DNA from: Bacteroides intestinalis
Lineage (GTDB): Bacteria; Bacteroidota; Bacteroidia; Bacteroidales; Bacteroidaceae
Length of the DNA: 64,000 nt
NCBI RefSeq assembly: GCF_003464595.1
Contig: NZ_QRZF01000014.1
Span: 83,805-147,804 of the forward strand
Reading direction: 5' to 3'
Shown here: positions 23,858 through 33,103 of the stretch, in pieces
Position numbering within the stretch: position 1 is the first letter of the stretch
Layout of the letters: each line of letters opens with the position of its first letter
Translations under genes and position numbers: made by a program
Notes under the pieces: generated by a model
The model's database searches: none
What the model saw: only the letters and a program-made list of their open reading frames with translations
What the model was told of the DNA's origin: nothing

Positions 23858-26512
23858 ATGAAAAGCATACTGAAAGACACAGATAACTCCGAAAAGCTAT
23901 TGAACATGGTATCAGATACACTGATACTCATGGACAAAGACGGTGTATGTGTAGATATAGCCATCCATAATGTAGATTTATGGTTCATAAAAGAGGAAAG
24001 GCTACTCGGCAAGAATTTACTTGCCCTGTTACCCCCCAGTACATACCGTGAGTTTTATCCGGAATTCAAAAAAGTCTTGCTCCGGAAAACAAAATCAACC
24101 CGTAATTACGAACTCTCACTACGAGGTAGAAATTATTTCTTTAAATGTATCATGCAGCCCTATGGCGACCTGATATTATGCCAATACCGTGACATAACGG
24201 AACGCAGCCAACGCAAATTGGAACTGGAAAGAAGAAACCGGGAACTGTATGAGATACAAAAAGCTGCCCTTATAGGCAGATGGATATATGACACCGGCAC
24301 TAAGAAATTTGGCTATGCAGGTCAGACAGGTATCATGTGTACGGAAGAAGAACAGAATATTCCCCTATCCGACTATCTAAACCTTATTCTTCCTGAAGAT
24401 AGAGAGAGTTTCAACAATTGGCTCTCTCAGAATCTGAAAGGAAATATGGAAGAAAGCATAGATTATCGTATCTCCTTAGATAAAAAAGTCTTCTATATCC
24501 GTCTGAAGACATTTACCCGTGAACGTTGTAAAGACGGCAATGTCACTCTGGAAGGATATATACAGAACATTACGGATATCCAGCAAAGACGAAACGATAT
24601 CAACCTGCTGACTCATGCCATCAATAATTCCACGGAAGACATCTTTGCCGCCCATGAAGACGGTACGCTGATATTCGCTAACCGCCAGTTTAAACAGCAC
24701 CATAATCTGAGCAATACGGATGACATCACCCAACTAAAGATTTATGATATCGGTTCATATGCCCGCAACAGAGAAGAGTGGAAGAAGATGGTTGTTTCCA
24801 TTAAGAATGGAGACAAGAAACAGAGTGTCACTATGTACAACCCTCTGCCACTCTATCCCGAAGTGCTGGCATATGAAGGCAATGCATATTGTATTATCAG
24901 CGATGAAGGCGAAGGAACGATCTGGGCATTCGGCCGGGATATTTCCCAACGCATCAGTCACGAGCAGCAAATAAAACGCTTTAACCAGATATTGGACAAG
25001 ATCATTGAATATCTGCCCGCAGGCATTGTCGTAAAGGACATCAAAAACGGCTTTAAATACTTATATCGCAACCGTGAGTCGTACAACCGTGAAATTACCA
25101 TGCAAGAGGCCTTGGGGAAAGATGACTTCGATTTCTACCCTTTGGATATAGCACAGGAAAAACGCCGTCAGGACATCGAAATAGCTTCTACTGGACAGGA
25201 AATGCACTGGATAGCAGAAGAACGTGATGGTACCGGGCAGCCCCTTTTCCTCGACAAACGGAAGATGAAGATAGAGAGTAATGACTTCTCCCCCATCTTG
25301 TTGAATATAGAATGGGACATCACCGACATGGAACTGATGAAACGGGAATTAATGGTTGCCAAAGAAAAAGCGGAGACTTCCGATCAGCTCAAATCGGCTT
25401 TCCTGGCCAATATGAGTCATGAAATACGTACGCCACTCAATGCCATCGTCGGTTTCTCACGCATCATCGCCGAAAGCGAAAATACAGAGGAGCGCAAAGA
25501 ATATTACAACATAGTGGAAGCTAACAACGAACGTCTGCTGCAACTCATCAACGAGATACTGGATTTATCGAAGATAGAAGCCGGAATTGTTGAATTCAGC
25601 ATTGCTCCCGTCCGTCTGCATCCGCTTTGTAAAGAGATTCATGATGCCCATGTGTTCCGTTGTCCTTCCGGTGTTGAATTGGTGTTTGAACCTTCGGATG
25701 AAGATATTCGCATCGATTCGGACAAGAATCGTATTTTCCAGGTTATATCAAACCTGATAGGAAATGCATTCAAATTCACAACTCATGGAAGTATCAGTTA
25801 TGGATACCACCAAGAAGGGGATAATATCATTTTCCATGTAACTGATACAGGAACAGGTATTACTCCCGAAAAGATAGGAAAGGTATTCGAACGGTTTGTG
25901 AAAGCAAACAATTTTGCACAGGGTACAGGATTAGGATTAGCAATCTGCAAGACCATCATTGAGCGTCTGGGCGGAACAATTTCCGTGACTTCCGAATTGG
26001 AGAAAGGTACTACTTTCACCTTTAACCTGCCTGCAAAGATTGCCAAAGAGGAAGAAAAAGAAATGTCTGAAACTGTACTTGAAGAGAGTGGATCGACAAC
26101 CAATGAACCAAAAACAACAACTGAAAAGAGTCAAGCTACACCTGAAAGTTCTCTAATGAAAACAATCCTGATAGCTGAAGATACCGACAGTAATTATATC
26201 CTGATCAAAGCCATCTTAGGAAAAGAATATCACTTGGAACGTGCCAAAGATGGAATGGAAGCCGTCAATATGTTTGTGGAATTAAACCCGGATATTATCC
26301 TGATGGATATGAAAATGCCGAACCTCGGCGGACTGGATGCAACAAGAATCATCCGTGAACTATCACCCGATGTCCCCATCATCGCCCTGACTGCTTTTGC
26401 CTATGATCATGACCGTAAAGCAGCACTTGAAGTGGGGTGCAACGATTTCCTGACTAAACCTTTCACACAGGAGGTACTAAAGGAGACGATAAAAAAGTGG
26501 GTTAATAAGTGA
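23858..26512 (+). CDS. Soluble four-PAS hybrid histidine kinase with receiver domain
   Basis: The 884-residue protein lacks membrane segments. Four PAS-like modules span about 12-115, 130-245, 250-365 and 375-490. The HisKA domain has FLANMSHEIRTPLNA with phospho-acceptor H521. The HATPase domain shows N box NLIGNAFKF and GTGLGLAICKTI. A Thr/Ser/Glu-rich linker (about 730-765) leads to a receiver with D817 in ILMDMKMPN and K867. It probably senses a cytoplasmic signal and passes phosphate to H521 and D817. There is no DNA-binding output, so a partner elsewhere is needed. Its stop codon lies inside a long inverted repeat. Confidence 0.9.
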   Translation: MKSILKDTDNSEKLLNMVSDTLILMDKDGVCVDIAIHNVDLWFIKEERLLGKNLLALLPPSTYREFYPEFKKVLLRKTKSTRNYELSLRGRNYFFKCIMQPYGDLILCQYRDITERSQRKLELERRNRELYEIQKAALIGRWIYDTGTKKFGYAGQTGIMCTEEEQNIPLSDYLNLILPEDRESFNNWLSQNLKGNMEESIDYRISLDKKVFYIRLKTFTRERCKDGNVTLEGYIQNITDIQQRRNDINLLTHAINNSTEDIFAAHEDGTLIFANRQFKQHHNLSNTDDITQLKIYDIGSYARNREEWKKMVVSIKNGDKKQSVTMYNPLPLYPEVLAYEGNAYCIISDEGEGTIWAFGRDISQRISHEQQIKRFNQILDKIIEYLPAGIVVKDIKNGFKYLYRNRESYNREITMQEALGKDDFDFYPLDIAQEKRRQDIEIASTGQEMHWIAEERDGTGQPLFLDKRKMKIESNDFSPILLNIEWDITDMELMKRELMVAKEKAETSDQLKSAFLANMSHEIRTPLNAIVGFSRIIAESENTEERKEYYNIVEANNERLLQLINEILDLSKIEAGIVEFSIAPVRLHPLCKEIHDAHVFRCPSGVELVFEPSDEDIRIDSDKNRIFQVISNLIGNAFKFTTHGSISYGYHQEGDNIIFHVTDTGTGITPEKIGKVFERFVKANNFAQGTGLGLAICKTIIERLGGTISVTSELEKGTTFTFNLPAKIAKEEEKEMSETVLEESGSTTNEPKTTTEKSQATPESSLMKTILIAEDTDSNYILIKAILGKEYHLERAKDGMEAVNMFVELNPDIILMDMKMPNLGGLDATRIIRELSPDVPIIALTAFAYDHDRKAALEVGCNDFLTKPFTQEVLKETIKKWVNK

Positions 26513-26593
26513 TTAGTGGTAAGTGATTAGTGATTAGCTCCTGCGGCATCATAGCGCAGCCTGCTAATCACTAATCACTTACCACTAATCACT
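26508..26593. repeat. Perfect 31-bp inverted repeat of GTGATTA words between convergent genes
   Basis: Arms 26508-26538 and 26563-26593 are exact reverse complements made of AGTGATTAGTG-type words. The 24-nt loop carries its own CTGCG (26541-26545)/CGCAG (26555-26559) stem. The TGA of the kinase (26510-26512) lies in the left arm, and the convergent gene ends 14 bp to the right. It may serve as a bidirectional transcription end, but T-tracts are lacking. Confidence 0.88.
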
Positions 26594-26606
26594 CACTAAT
26601 CCCTAA

Positions 26607-28382
26607 TTACGCAAAAATATCGCTCCTCTGGATATAAGCGATCACATCGCCCTTATTCACAGTATCACCCTGCTTGGCACATATCTCTACGACACGTCCG
26701 GTAAATCCGGTCGGTATTTTCTCGTATTCTCCCCACGGAGTGGAAAGGTAGCAGAATACTTCATCGTGCTGGTATTTACGCCCGATGAACGGAGCAACAG
26801 AAGGACCTTCAACGGATACTTCCCACAGTACCTGTCCTTTATCCGGAGCAAGTATCGGGTCAGCTTTGGCACGTTTCAGTTTTTTTATTTCTTCTTCCGA
26901 ATATCCATTTTTCACCATGGCGGCATCCTTAGCACGTTGTAACTCATCCTCGAAACGCTTCTTGGCAGCACCTGACTTATAGTCACGATACTGGCGGTCG
27001 TGCATGGCTAACTCAAAGAGTTCTTCATCATCGTCACCATATTCCCAGCTATTATCATCCATTTCCTTCCGGAACTCATCCAGTGCATCCGGATAATTCA
27101 ACTGCGGATCTGTATCTACAAACTCATACCCTTTGGACTTTGCGAGTTCTACAATCTCAGGATCCAGTTCACCCGGCAGACGTCCGCTCTTACCCAGAAT
27201 CATATCCCAAGTATGATTATCTATCATCGTCCAGCGCTCCTCACCTTTCACCAGTTGCATAACGTTCATCAACGCAACATTCTTCACATACTGGCTGAAA
27301 GGTGTCACCAGTGGTGGATAACCTAATTTAGGCCATACATATTCCACTTCGTCGAAAAGCATCACCAGTAAATCATCGATACTAAGTTCAGGTTCGTTTT
27401 TCCCTCTCAGTATCATATTTATTCCTGAATGTACCCCCTTCAGATCCGCCATCATAGAACCCATCATACCACCGGGAAGTCCACATTTCAGCAACAAAGA
27501 GGACATGTGTTTATTCGTGGGATCCATGAAATAACCCAGGAAATCATCTATAAATTCCTGCGTCATGGCACGCGCTTTCATATAGGCTTTCATATTGATG
27601 TCCGGCACCTGGAAACCCAGATCTTTCAACATAGCCTGCACCGAAATCACATCCGGATGTACTTTACCCCAGGACATCGGTTCCATAGCTACATCAATGA
27701 TATCAGCTCCATTCTCACAGACTTCAAGAATAGATGCCATCGACAGGCCCGGCCCACTATGACCATGATATTGAATGATCACTTCCGGATGCCTCTCTTT
27801 AATTGTTTTCGTCAATCGCCCCAGCATACCCGGACGACCGATACCTGCCATATCTTTCAGACAGATTTCGGGTGCTCCGGCTTCAATCAGCTGATCAGCA
27901 ACATGAGCGTAATACTCCACTGTATGTACAGGCGAATGCGTGATACACAGTGTAGCTTGTGGTATCATACCTGCTTCCAATGCATATTTTATAGAAGGAA
28001 TGATATTGCGCGTTTCATTCAATCCACAGAAAATACGAGTAATATCTACCCCCTGTGCATGCTTCACATGATACATCAAACGACGTACATCGGCAGGTAC
28101 CGGATACATACGCAGAGCATTCAGACCACGATCCAGCATATGTGTCTGTATACCTGCTTCATTAAAAGGTTTAGTAAAAGCACGTACGGCCTTGTTGGGA
28201 TTTTCGCCATACAACAGATTCACTTGTTCAAAAGCCCCTCCGTTAGTTTCCACACGGGCAAAACACCCCATTTCAATAATCAAGGGGGCGATACGTACCA
28301 ATTGGTCTACACGAGGTTGATATTTACCGGAAGATTGCCACATGTCACGGTAAACAAGACTGAATTTAATTTCTTTTTTCAT
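26607..28382 (-). CDS. Pyruvate/oxaloacetate carboxyltransferase-like protein with degenerate biotinyl domain
   Basis: The 591-residue protein is a TIM-barrel carboxyltransferase of the PycB/OadA type. It has VYRDMWQSSGKYQPRV in the place of the usual RDxxQS motif, the Lys loop APEICLKDMAGIG (about 180-192) and a metal-binding HGHSGPG. The C-terminal about 75 residues have the biotinyl/lipoyl fold pattern, but the EAMKM biotin site is replaced by STPWGEYEK (about 547-555). It therefore cannot be biotinylated there and would need a separate carrier protein. No carrier or biotin carboxylase gene is adjacent. The substrate is uncertain. Confidence 0.82.
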   Translation of the reverse strand: MKKEIKFSLVYRDMWQSSGKYQPRVDQLVRIAPLIIEMGCFARVETNGGAFEQVNLLYGENPNKAVRAFTKPFNEAGIQTHMLDRGLNALRMYPVPADVRRLMYHVKHAQGVDITRIFCGLNETRNIIPSIKYALEAGMIPQATLCITHSPVHTVEYYAHVADQLIEAGAPEICLKDMAGIGRPGMLGRLTKTIKERHPEVIIQYHGHSGPGLSMASILEVCENGADIIDVAMEPMSWGKVHPDVISVQAMLKDLGFQVPDINMKAYMKARAMTQEFIDDFLGYFMDPTNKHMSSLLLKCGLPGGMMGSMMADLKGVHSGINMILRGKNEPELSIDDLLVMLFDEVEYVWPKLGYPPLVTPFSQYVKNVALMNVMQLVKGEERWTMIDNHTWDMILGKSGRLPGELDPEIVELAKSKGYEFVDTDPQLNYPDALDEFRKEMDDNSWEYGDDDEELFELAMHDRQYRDYKSGAAKKRFEDELQRAKDAAMVKNGYSEEEIKKLKRAKADPILAPDKGQVLWEVSVEGPSVAPFIGRKYQHDEVFCYLSTPWGEYEKIPTGFTGRVVEICAKQGDTVNKGDVIAYIQRSDIFA

Positions 28383-28420
28383 CGCAGTCGGTAGTTAGCG
28401 GTTTAACATATATGAATTAG

Positions 28421-28447
28421 TAAGTTAACTTAATAAGTACAAATATA
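28421..28447 (-). promoter_or_regulatory. Promoter and palindrome of the carboxyltransferase gene
   Basis: TATATTTG on the minus strand at 28440-28447. A perfect 12-bp palindrome TAAGTTAACTTA (28421-28432) begins right after the expected start of transcription, a possible operator. Confidence 0.45.
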
Positions 28448-28582
28448 AGGGTTTATTCTAACATATAGTCAAAAACATACACTAAATATTTGTTATAAAA
28501 GTTATGTTTTATATCATATTGAAAGTACAACTTCATTTTTCACAATTCAAACAACCTTCACCAATGCGTACACATAAATATA

Positions 28583-28675
28583 CCCAGGGCACTGCCCTGG
28601 GCTATTCGGTTAAAGCCATATAGGCTTAATTTACAGAATCACACTGTAAGAGGCTCATAGTCAAGCTCGCAGCCT
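28583..28675. repeat. Cluster of four short palindromes, REP-like
   Basis: Successive stems are CCCAGGGC/GCCCTGGG (28583-28601, 3-nt loop), AAGCC/GGCTT (28613-28627), TTACAG/CTGTAA (28631-28649) and AGGCT/AGCCT (28651-28675). The GC-rich first stem stands out from its AT-rich surroundings. The arrangement resembles repetitive extragenic palindrome units; it lies just after the stop of the ECF sigma gene on the minus strand. Confidence 0.6.
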
Positions 28676-28687
28676 AACCTGTAGTTT

Positions 28688-29191
28688 TTAAACAAAGTCT
28701 TTCAATTCTTGTTGTAGCCGCTGGCGGGTAAAGAATATGCGGCTTTTGACAGTTCCTAAAGGCAATCCGAGCCGATCGGCTATTTCACGATACTTGAAAC
28801 CGGAAACGTGCATGGAGAAGGGGACTTTATAATCGCGGGGTAATGAATTGACAATGCGGTGCATCTCTTTCAAATCATAAGTTCCTTCGGCGCTTGCAAA
28901 ACCGGAGTTTTGCGGCAGGTTTAAATGATAAAGGTTATCTGTCTGGTCCACGAAAGTTTGTTCGCGAACGATTCTGCGGTAATTATTAATAAAGATATTC
29001 CGCATAATGGTGTACATCCACCCTTTGAAATTTGTATCGGGCATGTACTTGTCTTCGTTATCCAACGCTTTGAGTGAGGTTTCCTGCAATAAATCATTCG
29101 CCTCCTCTTTATCGGCTGTCAACTTATATGCAAAGCGAAGCAGTTCTTCTTGCACACTAATCAAATCCTTCCTAAAACTGTAGGTATTCAT
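28688..29191 (-). CDS. ECF-type RNA polymerase sigma factor without adjacent anti-sigma
   Basis: The 167-residue protein has region 2 (EEANDLLQETSLKALDN, then NFKGWMYTIMRNIFINNYRR) and region 4 (SLPRDYKVPFSMHV, then the helix-turn-helix YREIADRLGLPLGTVKSRIFF). It is monocistronic with no anti-sigma candidate beside it, as for stand-alone Bacteroides ECF factors. Upstream on the minus strand, near 29236-29263, is TGAAACTT about 15 nt before CGTGA, which could be an autoregulatory ECF promoter; this is weak. The ATG at 29189-29191 is used because the upstream frame has no homology. Confidence 0.88.
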   Translation of the reverse strand: MNTYSFRKDLISVQEELLRFAYKLTADKEEANDLLQETSLKALDNEDKYMPDTNFKGWMYTIMRNIFINNYRRIVREQTFVDQTDNLYHLNLPQNSGFASAEGTYDLKEMHRIVNSLPRDYKVPFSMHVSGFKYREIADRLGLPLGTVKSRIFFTRQRLQQELKDFV

Positions 29192-29405
29192 ACTTTGCTC
29201 TTTTAAATAGTTAATAATTATTTTAAATTCACGATTGCAAGTATAGGGAAGTTTCAAGTTTCCGAGGGGTCGAGTTTTGTTTTTATTTAGGGCAAAAACT
29301 ATCAAATGACAGTTTTCACCCCCATTTTGAGAGTTTTCTGGTGGTCTTTTAAAAAAAAAGCGTATCTTTTTCCGAAGATTTCGTAAAGTGTTTGTGATTT
29401 TTTTA

Positions 29406-29413
29406 TAGTTTTG
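29406..29413 (+). promoter_or_regulatory. -7 box of the M16 peptidase gene
   Basis: TAGTTTTG matches TAnnTTTG. The leader of about 37 nt consists largely of a tandem repeat. Confidence 0.5.
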
Positions 29414-29425
29414 CCTACATATAGC

Positions 29426-29455
29426 AAAAACACTTTATTTAAAAACACTTTATTT
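29426..29455 (+). repeat. Exact 15-bp tandem duplication abutting a start codon
   Basis: AAAAACACTTTATTT occurs twice in a row (29426-29440, 29441-29455), ending 1 nt before the ATG of the M16 gene. It covers the whole ribosome-binding region, which is A-rich in Bacteroides. Confidence 0.9.
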
Positions 29456-29456
29456 T

Positions 29457-32357
29457 ATGAGACGAATTATTAATTCCATTATTCTTCTGGCTATCATGGC
29501 TATCGCTCTGCCGTCATACGGTCAAGGGCTGAAAGCATTCAAGCTGAAGAATGGCCTTTCCGTATATATATGGGAAGACAACACCAAATCGGATGTATAT
29601 GGTATTGTGGCCTGCCGAACAGGCTCCGTGAACGATCCGGCAGAATATACCGGACTGGCACACTACCTGGAGCACGTAATGTTTAAGGGTACCGACAAGA
29701 TCGGGGCTCTGGACTGGGCTACCGAAAAGCCGCTTTATGATAAAATCATTGCCAAGTACGATGAAATGGCGGATGAAGCCGATCCCGTAAAGAAAGAAGC
29801 CCTCGCTAAAGAAATCAATGAACTGACAGTAGAAGCCGCTAAAGTAAGTGTATCTACCGAATTCATGAATCTGATAGAAAGTATGGGTGGAAAGGGATTG
29901 AATGCCGGAACCAGTTTCGATGTGACTTATTATCACAACTCATTCCCTCCTTACCAAATCAATAAATGGCTGGAAATCTACTCACAACGTATGATCAACC
30001 CGGTATTCCGTACTTTCCAGACCGAGTTGGAAAGTGTATACGAAGAATATAATATGTATAAGGATGATCCAGGAAGCGTACAGCAGGAATTTATTTCCAG
30101 CAAAGCATACGAAGGGCATCCTTATGCACGTCCTATCATCGGATTGCCGGAACACCTGAAAAATCCACGTTTGAGTAAGTTGATCGACTATTATAACGAT
30201 TGGTACACTCCGGAAAACATGGTGCTCATCCTCGTTGGTAACGTAGATGCTAAACAAATCAGCGGACGTATCAACGCTACCTTCGGACGCCTGCAAGCTA
30301 AATCGACTCCCGAACGTAAAACTTATCCCGACCTCGAAATCAAAGGTCGTAAGCAATATAATGCGAAGGTTGGTTATTATCCCAATGTATGCCTCGTTTA
30401 TAAAGGTGTACCTTCCGGACATCCCGATGAAAAGCCTTTGGATATCGCCATGTCTCTGTTGAGCAATAACAGCAACACCGGTACACTGGACAAACTGACT
30501 ATTGACGGTGAGTTGACTCAAGGTTATGCTTATTCAGACAGTCGTCGCGAACAGGGCCGTAATATCGTACGTTGTATCCCTCTGTACGATGAAAACCAAC
30601 GTCGCTTCGAATCAAACAAGAGCGCTGAAAAGAAAGCTCTGAAAGCTATCGAAAAAGTAGCTAACGGTGAATTTGAAGAATGGCAAATCAATTCTATTAA
30701 GAACAATATGTGCCGTGATTTCGACCGCAGAATGGAATCTAACACTTACAAGGCACACATGTTGATGAATGCTTTCATCAGCGAAGAAGATCTGGGACAA
30801 GTTCTCAACTACAAAGATGAAGTAATGGCCATCACAACAGAGGATATCAAACGTGTGGCTAAGCAATACCTGACGGATGATTATCTTGCCATTTACATTG
30901 AAAAAGGAAAGCTTGATAAGAGTACCAAAATTAAGAAACCGGGATATAAACCTATCGAACCTCCTGTAGGCAAACAATCACTGTATGCTACGCAATTCAA
31001 GAACATGCCTATCGGACAAGTAGACGAGAAGTTCATCAACTTCGCTGACGTACAAAGCAAGCAATTGAACGACCGCTCTAAGATGTACTATACACAGAAT
31101 CCGGAAAATAATGTATTCAGTTTAACACTGCGTTACGGTGTTGGTGAACGCGAATTCCGCAAACTGGGTATCGCAGCAGACCTGATGAATAATGCAGGTA
31201 TCATGGGTGCTTACGAGCCACAACAATTGAAAGAAGAGCTTGGTAAACTGAATGCTACTTGTGAAGTAAGTGCTAACAGCAACTATCTCTACATCACCAT
31301 GGAAGGTTATGAAGAAACTTTGCCGCAAGCCTGCCAGCTCCTCGCCCGTCAGATTCTGATGCCGAAACTGGACGAAAAGCAGCTGAGCCGTATCAAAGGT
31401 TCTATGTTGGGTAGCCGTCAGCAACGCAAGGAAAACGTGAACGCTTTGTCCAGCGCACTTATGCAATACATGATTTACCAGGATAAATCCTCCTACATCG
31501 ATGAACTGACTGATAAGGAAGTTTACGAACTGCAGATTTCCGAGCTGACAGGTGACATCAACCGCGCAGCAAACTATGAAGCAGAAATCTTCTATTGCGG
31601 AACAATGCCTTTCGACAATGCTTATGAAGTTCTCAGCAAAAATCTGCCGCTGGTTGCCAACGAAAAACCGACCACTTCACCGCAGGACAAAACGATGGCT
31701 ACCGTAACAGAGAACACTGTTTACTTCCTGCCGAACTCTGATGCTGAACAAGCTCAAATCTACTTCTTCATGCCAATGGAGAAATTCGACAAGAAAGATG
31801 ACGTGATTCGCGATGCATTCAATCAATACTTCTCTGGTGGTTTCAATGGATTGGTATTGGATGAAATCCGTGGAAAACGTTCTATGGCTTATTCAGCCGG
31901 AGCATATATCGGTACACCTTCATTGCCTGGCAACCCGACTTATTTGTTCGGTAACATCGGTACACAGAATGATAAAGCCAATGATGCATTGGATGTATTC
32001 ATGGGGTTGATTACAGACATGCCAAAGAATGCTGACCGTATAGACAACATCAAGAGCTACATGCGCCAGGAGATGCTGACTACACATCCTTCTTTCCGCA
32101 ACAAAGCCGAGTACATGAGATCACTGCAACGTGTAGGCTATAACGATGATCCTACCAAAGAGAATCTGCCTAAGGTTGATGCGCTGACTTTCGATGATAT
32201 CGTGAAGTACTACGAAGAAAATGTCAAAGGTAAACCATACTGTATCGGTATCATGGGTAATCCGAAAGATATCGACGTGAAGAAGCTGGAGAAATACGGC
32301 AAAGTAGTGAAACTGAATGAAAGAAAATTGTTCAACACGAAAGACGCAATGTTCTAA
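29457..32357 (+). CDS. Exported M16 (insulinase-family) zinc metallopeptidase
   Basis: The 966-residue protein has a signal peptide (about 1-22, ALPSYGQ). The inverted zinc motif HxxEH is H69-Y-L-E72-H73 in GLAHYLEHVMFKGT, with the distal Glu in ELESVYEEYN. It holds two peptidase-M16 halves, of which only the first is catalytic. A roughly 60-residue charged insertion follows the zinc motif. M16 enzymes clamp and degrade peptides; a periplasmic role in peptide clearance is likely. It is monocistronic with a strong terminator. Confidence 0.92.
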   Translation: MRRIINSIILLAIMAIALPSYGQGLKAFKLKNGLSVYIWEDNTKSDVYGIVACRTGSVNDPAEYTGLAHYLEHVMFKGTDKIGALDWATEKPLYDKIIAKYDEMADEADPVKKEALAKEINELTVEAAKVSVSTEFMNLIESMGGKGLNAGTSFDVTYYHNSFPPYQINKWLEIYSQRMINPVFRTFQTELESVYEEYNMYKDDPGSVQQEFISSKAYEGHPYARPIIGLPEHLKNPRLSKLIDYYNDWYTPENMVLILVGNVDAKQISGRINATFGRLQAKSTPERKTYPDLEIKGRKQYNAKVGYYPNVCLVYKGVPSGHPDEKPLDIAMSLLSNNSNTGTLDKLTIDGELTQGYAYSDSRREQGRNIVRCIPLYDENQRRFESNKSAEKKALKAIEKVANGEFEEWQINSIKNNMCRDFDRRMESNTYKAHMLMNAFISEEDLGQVLNYKDEVMAITTEDIKRVAKQYLTDDYLAIYIEKGKLDKSTKIKKPGYKPIEPPVGKQSLYATQFKNMPIGQVDEKFINFADVQSKQLNDRSKMYYTQNPENNVFSLTLRYGVGEREFRKLGIAADLMNNAGIMGAYEPQQLKEELGKLNATCEVSANSNYLYITMEGYEETLPQACQLLARQILMPKLDEKQLSRIKGSMLGSRQQRKENVNALSSALMQYMIYQDKSSYIDELTDKEVYELQISELTGDINRAANYEAEIFYCGTMPFDNAYEVLSKNLPLVANEKPTTSPQDKTMATVTENTVYFLPNSDAEQAQIYFFMPMEKFDKKDDVIRDAFNQYFSGGFNGLVLDEIRGKRSMAYSAGAYIGTPSLPGNPTYLFGNIGTQNDKANDALDVFMGLITDMPKNADRIDNIKSYMRQEMLTTHPSFRNKAEYMRSLQRVGYNDDPTKENLPKVDALTFDDIVKYYEENVKGKPYCIGIMGNPKDIDVKKLEKYGKVVKLNERKLFNTKDAMF

Positions 32358-32375
32358 CAAGAATCTCCTTTAATT

Positions 32376-32420
32376 AAAAAGGGTATCACCTCTTCTTCCG
32401 GTGATACCCTTTTCTTTTTC
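32376..32420. terminator. Strong terminator after the M16 gene, possibly bidirectional
   Basis: AAAAGGGTATCACC (32377-32390) pairs with GGTGATACCCTTTT (32400-32413) over 14 bp with a 9-nt loop, followed by CTTTTTC. The A-run on the left supplies a T-tract for the convergent minus-strand gene. Confidence 0.85.
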
Positions 32421-32464
32421 CATTCGCTTTTGCAATTATTCAGTTTGTCATTGGAACAAAGTCT

Positions 32465-33103
32465 TTAATCCTTGTCTTTATCTTCTACTTCTGCCGCACT
32501 TCCCGAGAGAATAGGCAGACAGATATTATACTTCACAGCCAGAATACGTGTGACGAATACTGAAATACCGCCTGCTACCTGACATCCATATGAATGTACC
32601 CCGATAAGATCGCACATCCAGTAAACCGTACCGCCTACCACGCACGCCATAGCATAAATCTCTTTTCGGAAAATCAGTGGAATTTCATTGATGAACACAT
32701 CACGAATCACACCACCTGCAGCACCTGTAATACTACCCATAATGATAGCTACCCAGAATGGATATCCCAGTGCAATGCTTTTTCCCACACCGACTACTGT
32801 GAACAGCGCCAAACCAATGCTATCGAATATAAAGAAGGTGTTATGCAAATGAATCAGATGTTTTCCAAAAAGAATCACCCACAGCAAGGCCAGTCCCGTA
32901 CAAATCAAATAGATAGGATCCGTCATCCATCCTGGAGTGACACCCAGCAATACATCACGTATCGTACCGCCACCAATGGCAGTTACAAAACCTACCACAT
33001 ACGCCCCGAACCAGTCGAATCGCTTTGCCGAAGCCAGCCGAATGCCACTGATTGCAAAAGCAAACGTACCTATAAAGTCGAGTATTTGAACAAATGTTGG
33101 CAT
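32465..33103 (-). CDS. TRIC-type cation channel family membrane protein (UPF0126)
   Basis: The 212-residue protein has seven predicted helices in an internal duplication. Each half has a Gly-rich kinked helix followed by RDV: VTAIGGGTIRDVLLG and GAAGGVIRDVFINEIP. Prokaryotic TRIC homologues form trimeric cation channels, while the E. coli relative YicG has been linked to glycine transport, so the substrate cannot be set. The ATG at 33101-33103 is preferred over an upstream TTG. The C-terminus is acidic (EVEDKDKD). Confidence 0.85.
   Translation of the reverse strand: MPTFVQILDFIGTFAFAISGIRLASAKRFDWFGAYVVGFVTAIGGGTIRDVLLGVTPGWMTDPIYLICTGLALLWVILFGKHLIHLHNTFFIFDSIGLALFTVVGVGKSIALGYPFWVAIIMGSITGAAGGVIRDVFINEIPLIFRKEIYAMACVVGGTVYWMCDLIGVHSYGCQVAGGISVFVTRILAVKYNICLPILSGSAAEVEDKDKD

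Larger units (their letters stand above)
28383..28687. other. Intergenic region with promoter and palindrome cluster
   Basis: These 305 bp without a gene hold the carboxyltransferase promoter (28421-28447), then about 130 bp of plain AT-rich sequence, then the four-palindrome cluster at 28583-28675. Confidence 0.6.

Noticed and set aside
27429..28394. A 321-codon plus-strand frame antisense to the carboxyltransferase
   Set aside because: The composition (His, Thr, Tyr runs) is that of a shadow, and the minus-strand gene is well supported.
28583..28675. CRISPR array
   Set aside because: The four palindromes differ in sequence and spacing; there are no direct repeats with spacers and no cas genes.
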